From an uncultured Bacteroidota bacterium (GTDB lineage: Bacteria; Bacteroidota; Bacteroidia; NS11-12g; UBA955): a stretch of DNA of 10,899 nt. The notes below the pieces were generated by a model, which made no database searches, had not been told where the DNA came from, and was given only the letters and a program-made list of their open reading frames with translations. This document shows positions 7,066-10,899 of the stretch, piece by piece. The DNA is taken from positions 1 to 10,899 of the forward strand of contig CAJBKH010000323.1 in NCBI GenBank assembly GCA_903953615.1. The letters run 5' to 3'. The stretch's first letter is position 1. Every line of letters begins with the position of its first letter. The position numbers and the translations under genes are program-made.

Positions 7066-7736
7066 TTGTATGCGTTGCATTGCTATTTGCAACTTGTTCT
7101 GTGATGGGACAAGGTCGCGAGCACAATGCACTTTATGATTTGCAAAAAGTGCATTTCGGATTTTCTATTGTACCAAATTTTGGCAAGGCCAAAGTTGTAA
7201 CGGCAGCCGATTTTTACCAACGCGATTCTGTTCGCAGCATTCGCCCCCAAGGTTTTTCTGGTTTTGGTTTCGGTGGTTTAATGGAAGTTCGCCTTAGCAA
7301 ATACGGCACCTTTCGCTACTTACCACAAATACAATTCAGTCAACGCAATTTTGTTTATACCTTTAACGATAGAATTGAAACGGCCAAAACGGAAACAGTG
7401 GCGCTCGACCAATGTTTGTTGTTTAAATACCACACCCAACGCCATCAAAACAGTCGCTTTTACTTAATTGGCGGTGTTAAATTCTCCTACGACTTTTCTA
7501 GCAACGAAGATGCTGTGCGCAGTCCTAACAGAGCACTCGTACCTTTTAAGCAAACAGCTTTGTATTACGATTTCGGATTTGGTATCGAGCATTTTGGTTT
7601 GTTTGCAGTGTTTGCTACAGAGTTTAAAATGAGCAATAGCATAACCAATATGAATAGCCCCGATCCGTATATCTATACTTCTTCTATTGATAGAATTCAA
7701 TCCCGCTTATTTCAAATTTCCTTCCATTTTCAATAA
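7038..7736 (+). CDS. porT: Type IX secretion/gliding outer-membrane protein PorT (SprT)
   Basis: The 232-residue product resembles PorT of Porphyromonas gingivalis and SprT of gliding flavobacteria, a beta-barrel protein needed for type IX secretion. With the TTG at 7038 it has a signal peptide: MQYLHRYK, hydrophobic IIVCVALLFATCSVM, cleavage near G24/Q25. NLYDLQKVHFGFSI-like residues (YDLQKVHFGFSIVPNF), a central FRYLPQIQFSQRNFVY, FYLIGGVKFSYDFS and YYDFGFGIEHFG alternate polar and hydrophobic residues as in barrel strands. The protein ends in F, Q (IQSRLFQISFHFQ), close to the aromatic end common in outer-membrane barrels. The first in-frame ATG (7104) would delete the signal peptide, so the TTG is preferred. 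It begins inside ubiE, so translation is probably coupled. The stop codon is immediately followed by the tgt ATG. Its linkage to ubiE agrees with the order I recall from other Bacteroidota. Confidence 0.85.
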   Translation: MQYLHRYKIIVCVALLFATCSVMGQGREHNALYDLQKVHFGFSIVPNFGKAKVVTAADFYQRDSVRSIRPQGFSGFGFGGLMEVRLSKYGTFRYLPQIQFSQRNFVYTFNDRIETAKTETVALDQCLLFKYHTQRHQNSRFYLIGGVKFSYDFSSNEDAVRSPNRALVPFKQTALYYDFGFGIEHFGLFAVFATEFKMSNSITNMNSPDPYIYTSSIDRIQSRLFQISFHFQ

Positions 7737-8855
7737 ATGCACTTCGACCTTAAGCATACCGAGCAGCATAGCAAGGCCAGAGCTGCCGAACTGCATACCG
7801 ACCATGGTGTAATCGAAACCCCTATCTTTATGCCTGTGGGCACGGTAGGCACAGTTAAAGCCATTAATCAAAAACAATTAAACGATGAGATAAAAGCCCA
7901 AATTATTTTGGGAAACACCTATCATCTTTACATGCGTCCAGGCATGCAAATTATTAATGAGGCCGGTGGTTTGCACAAGTTTATGAATTGGCAAAAACCC
8001 ATCTTAACCGATAGTGGTGGCTACCAAGTTTACAGCTTAGCAGCCAAGAGAAAATTAACAGAAGAAGGCGCAAAATTTCAATCGCACATTGATGGCAGCA
8101 GACATTTATTTACGCCAGAAAATGTGATTGATATTCAAAGAACGATTGGTGGCGATATTATCATGGCGTTCGATGAATGTCCGCCATATCCTAGCACTTA
8201 TCAGTATGCTGAAAAGAGCATGCACCTTACCCACCGCTGGCTCGACCGTTGCATACAACGCATGAACGAAACCACAGGCTTGTATGGTTATGAACAGGCC
8301 TTGTTTCCTATTTTGCAAGGCAGTACTTACAAAGATTTAAGACAACAAAGTGCAGAGTTCATCGCAAAAAAAGATTGCTTAGGCAATGCGATTGGTGGCT
8401 TAAGCGTAGGCGAACCCCACGAAATGATGTATGAAACCACTGATTTGGTTTGCAATATTTTACCCAAAGACAAGCCGAGATACCTGATGGGTGTAGGCAC
8501 GCCTGAAAATATTTTAGAATGTATAGCTTTAGGTGTCGACATGTTCGATTGTGTTATGCCAACAAGGAATGGTCGCAATGGCACCATCTTCACCAAAGAT
8601 GGCATTATCAATATTAAAAATAAAAAATGGGAGAATGATTTCTCTCCTTTTGATGAATTGCATTTACCAGATTACAGCAAGGCTTATATGCGCCACTTGT
8701 TTATGGCAGGCGAAATGCTAGGCCCGCAATTGGCCAGTTTGCACAACTTATCATTTTATTTATGGTTGGTTAAAGAAGCCCGTCAGCACATACTGAACGA
8801 CACTTTTACGACTTGGAAAAATAGTATGGTACAAAAATTGAAACAGAAGCTGTAA
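7737..8855 (+). CDS. tgt: tRNA-guanine transglycosylase (queuosine pathway)
   Basis: The 372-residue product exchanges guanine 34 of GUN-anticodon tRNAs for the queuosine precursor preQ1. The catalytic regions are intact: TDSGGYQVYSL (general-acid/base Asp D92), FDECPPYP (substrate-binding Asp D146), GGLSVGEP (220-227) and GVDMFDCVMPTRNGRNG (266-282), whose D268 corresponds to the nucleophile. The usual C-terminal zinc site, CxCxxC plus His, is only partly present. Between SPFDE (303-307) and YSKAYMRHL (313-321) there are just LHLPD, with no cysteine, although the later His (H336, SLHNLSFYL) is kept. This segment is about four residues shorter than in E. coli Tgt. I recall similar loss in other Bacteroidota, so the enzyme is probably functional. 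The ATG directly follows the porT stop codon. The permease gene follows after 10 bases. Confidence 0.95.
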   Translation: MHFDLKHTEQHSKARAAELHTDHGVIETPIFMPVGTVGTVKAINQKQLNDEIKAQIILGNTYHLYMRPGMQIINEAGGLHKFMNWQKPILTDSGGYQVYSLAAKRKLTEEGAKFQSHIDGSRHLFTPENVIDIQRTIGGDIIMAFDECPPYPSTYQYAEKSMHLTHRWLDRCIQRMNETTGLYGYEQALFPILQGSTYKDLRQQSAEFIAKKDCLGNAIGGLSVGEPHEMMYETTDLVCNILPKDKPRYLMGVGTPENILECIALGVDMFDCVMPTRNGRNGTIFTKDGIINIKNKKWENDFSPFDELHLPDYSKAYMRHLFMAGEMLGPQLASLHNLSFYLWLVKEARQHILNDTFTTWKNSMVQKLKQKL

Positions 8856-8865
8856 CCAAAAGCGA

Positions 8866-9948
8866 ATGATAAAAAAACTGGATTGGTATATCATCAAAAA
8901 ATTTCTCACGACATTCGTGGTCACCCTTTCCTTGTTCATTGTTATCATTATTGTTTTTGACATTTCTGAAAAACTCGATGATTTTTTAAGTAAAGAAGCG
9001 CCAATTAGGGATATCTTCTTAAAGTACTACATTAATTATGTGCCCTTCTTTTTAAATCTTTTCAGTCCTGTTTTTATTTTTATATCTGTAATCTTTTTTA
9101 CTTCTAAGTTGGCCTCAAGAAGCGAGATAGTGGCCACCTTAGCATCGGGTGTTAGTTACAACCGTTTCCTTCGCCCATACCTTATTACGGCAGGCCTTTT
9201 AGCAATCTTGTCATTTATTCTTAACGCATATGTGATACCACATTCTGATAAAATACGCATCAATTTCGAGAACAAATATGTGCGCGATGTTAAAGATGAT
9301 TACACCAACCATGTGCACCGTCAGATTAGGCCTAATACCTATTTCTTTCTTGAGTATTTTGGTTATGCCGATAGTTCTGGTGGCGGTGTGGCTTTAGAGT
9401 ATTATGAAAATAATTTATTAAAAAGCAAACTCTATGGTCGTAAAATAAATTGGAACCGCAGATTACAGAAATGGCGTTTGGAGGATTACATGATCCGCGA
9501 TTACCTTCCTAACAACCAAGAGAAAATTACGACTGGTAAATTTTTAGATACTACCATAGAATTTAACCCTGCTGATTTTTTTAGGCATAGCGACGATGTA
9601 CAAGCATTTAATTTAAATGAATTAGACGACTACATAGCATCTGAAAAAGCGAGAGGAGCCGACAATGTGGAATTTTATATAACGGATAAATACCGTCGTT
9701 ATGCCTCACCATTCTCCACTTTTATTTTAACAGTGATTGGTGTTTGTGTATCGAGTAAAAAATCGCGTGGCGGTGTTGGTTTAAATTTAGGTGTCGGCAT
9801 CATGCTAAGCTTTATTTACCTCTTCGTCATTCAGTATTTCAACACCTACGGACAAACGGGCATTATCCCTCCTATCATTGCTGTTTGGATTCCTAACTTT
9901 ATCTTTATGGGTGTGGCTTACTATCTGTATCGCACCGTTCAGAAATAA
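8866..9948 (+). CDS. LptF/LptG family (YjgP/YjgQ) permease, LPS export
   Basis: The 360-residue membrane protein belongs to the YjgP/YjgQ family (PF03739), the transmembrane subunits of the LptB2FG ABC exporter that extracts lipopolysaccharide from the inner membrane. Hydrophobic segments at about 13-32, 58-80 and 105-125 are followed by a periplasmic domain (~126-275) and three more segments (~282-298, 304-325, 333-355), the expected 3+3 pattern. MIKKLDWYIIKKFLTTF at the N-terminus, SRSEIVATLASGVSYNRFLRP between helices 2 and 3, and SPFSTFILTVIGV at helix 4 are family features. Whether it takes the LptF or LptG position cannot be decided; Bacteroidota usually carry two such genes, and the tgt-linked one is often called LptG. 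It starts 10 bases after tgt, with no Shine-Dalgarno sequence, and is probably the last gene of the operon. It ends one base from the convergent mltG. Confidence 0.9.
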   Translation: MIKKLDWYIIKKFLTTFVVTLSLFIVIIIVFDISEKLDDFLSKEAPIRDIFLKYYINYVPFFLNLFSPVFIFISVIFFTSKLASRSEIVATLASGVSYNRFLRPYLITAGLLAILSFILNAYVIPHSDKIRINFENKYVRDVKDDYTNHVHRQIRPNTYFFLEYFGYADSSGGGVALEYYENNLLKSKLYGRKINWNRRLQKWRLEDYMIRDYLPNNQEKITTGKFLDTTIEFNPADFFRHSDDVQAFNLNELDDYIASEKARGADNVEFYITDKYRRYASPFSTFILTVIGVCVSSKKSRGGVGLNLGVGIMLSFIYLFVIQYFNTYGQTGIIPPIIAVWIPNFIFMGVAYYLYRTVQK

Positions 9949-9949
9949 A

Positions 9950-10899
9950 TTATTTGATGCCGTTTTGGTCGAGCGCCTTTTGATATAAGCGGGCGTTCTT
10001 TAAATGCTCGGCATAATTCACTGCAAAATTATGGTACCCACTAAAGTCTTCCTTGGCACACATAAAAATATAATTGTGTTGCGCATAATTTAACACCGCT
10101 TCGGTAGCTTGTTTGCTTGGCACACAAATGGGGCCAGGTGGCAAACCCTTATTCGTATAAGTATTGTATGGCGACACAACACTTAAGTGAATGTTTAAAA
10201 TTCTTTTCAATCCAGGTTCGTGTAAGGCGAACTTTATAGTAGGATCTGCCTGCAATGGCATGCCTATTTTCAAGCGATTTATATACATGCCTGCCACTTT
10301 TGGCATTTCATCTACCTTATTGGTTTCTTTACACACAATGCTGGCAAGCGTTGCCACTTCAACAGGCGTCAAGCCACATTGCTTTGCTTTTTCTAAACGC
10401 TCGTTGTTCCAATATTTATCGTATTCTTTTTTCAATCTTAAGAAAAACTCTTGGGGCGAAGTGTGCCAATAAAAATTATAGGTATCAGGTATAGGCAATG
10501 CGGGCACAGTAGCATGGTTAAAGCCCAATGAGGCGATGAAGGCAGAGTCGTAATACAAAGCTGTGAAAGCTTCAATATCTGGTTCTAATTTTTCGCCCAC
10601 ATATTTCATGCTCAACCCAAAATCATCATTGTTGCCGTTAAGGGTAAGATTAACCGTTCTGTTTTTACCTTCTCTGAACACACGCACCACCTCTACAATG
10701 GTCATGTTAGGTTTTAAATGGTAGCGTCCATTTTTCATAGACGCTTCCAAATTCATGCGCTTGGCTACTGCTTTGAAAACACTCGGAAATTTAAGTCCGC
10801 ATACTTCGCTCAATTTAGCACTTAAACTTTCTACATTATCATTATCGGCAATTTGCAGGGTCGTTTCCTGCATAATTGCAAGGGCTTTAGATTTGTATA
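9950..10899 (-). CDS. mltG: Endolytic transglycosylase MltG (YceG-like), 5' end outside the window
   Basis: The frame is open from the stop at 9950 to the right edge, 315 codons plus two bases. The first in-frame ATG (10873) is probably internal: eight further codons (YKSKALAI) precede it, and the N-terminal membrane helix of MltG is absent, so about 25-35 residues lie beyond the edge. MltG is an inner-membrane enzyme that cleaves nascent peptidoglycan strands and limits their length. Counting from the internal ATG, family motifs are PDTYNFYW (129-136), LASIVCKETNKVDEMPKVAG (176-195), YINRLKIGMPLQADPTIKFAL (197-217), SPYNTYTNKGLPPGPI (234-249) and EDFSGYHNFA (275-284). The Glu in KET should be the catalytic one, E218 in E. 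coli. A Cys takes the place of the Glu two residues earlier. A LysM-like subdomain may cover residues 1-70. Identification is secure. Confidence 0.94.
   Translation of the reverse strand, partial: YKSKALAIMQETTLQIADNDNVESLSAKLSEVCGLKFPSVFKAVAKRMNLEASMKNGRYHLKPNMTIVEVVRVFREGKNRTVNLTLNGNNDDFGLSMKYVGEKLEPDIEAFTALYYDSAFIASLGFNHATVPALPIPDTYNFYWHTSPQEFFLRLKKEYDKYWNNERLEKAKQCGLTPVEVATLASIVCKETNKVDEMPKVAGMYINRLKIGMPLQADPTIKFALHEPGLKRILNIHLSVVSPYNTYTNKGLPPGPICVPSKQATEAVLNYAQHNYIFMCAKEDFSGYHNFAVNYAEHLKNARLYQKALDQNGIK

Noticed and set aside
10357..10380. MltG has Cys in place of the first Glu of the usual EKET motif, which could mean a dead enzyme
   Set aside because: By counting along the E. coli sequence from memory, the catalytic residue E218 is the second Glu of the motif, which is retained here.

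Overview
The window looks like core chromosome of a member of the Bacteroidota. Four things support this. It carries porT, a component of the type IX secretion system (T9SS), and a protein with a C-terminal T9SS type A sorting domain. Start codons lack Shine-Dalgarno sequences and several follow TAnnTTTG-like -7 promoter elements. The quinone methyltransferase is of the menaquinone (MenG) kind. The individual proteins (NA37-type nucleoid-associated protein, monofunctional proline dehydrogenase, MltG) read like Bacteroidota versions. I cannot place it below phylum level from this sequence.

Layout. From 1 to 6267 all genes are on the minus strand: a nucleoid-associated protein cut by the left edge (1-653), a repeat-rich gene-free stretch (654-1030), a MoxR/ChlI-like AAA+ ATPase (1031-2542), a secreted cysteine-rich T9SS cargo protein (2599-4341), proline dehydrogenase (4400-5563) and the ribosome-assembly GTPase YihA/EngB (5656-6267). 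A short divergent promoter region follows. The plus strand then carries a tight operon: ubiE/menG, porT, tgt and an LptF/LptG-family permease (6340-9948). ubiE and porT overlap, porT and tgt abut, and tgt and the permease are 10 bases apart. Last, mltG lies on the minus strand (9950-10899), ends one base from the permease gene, and runs off the right edge at its 5' end.

How the genes relate. The plus-strand operon mixes respiration (menaquinone), tRNA modification (queuosine) and outer-membrane biogenesis (PorT for T9SS, the permease for LPS transport). MltG, at its far end, sets glycan strand length in peptidoglycan. The T9SS cargo protein would depend on the system PorT belongs to, although nothing shows the two genes are co-regulated.

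Two genes are easily missed or shortened here: the left-edge nucleoid-associated protein and the 5' end of mltG, both open at a window edge. Two starts probably need non-ATG codons: TTG for ubiE at 6340, and TTG for porT at 7038, which keeps its signal peptide. I found no mobile element, CRISPR array, RNA gene, defence system or other evident novel system. The points most worth checking are the missing zinc-binding cysteines in Tgt, the repeats in 654-1030, and a 9-bp inverted repeat directly before the start codon of the T9SS cargo gene.
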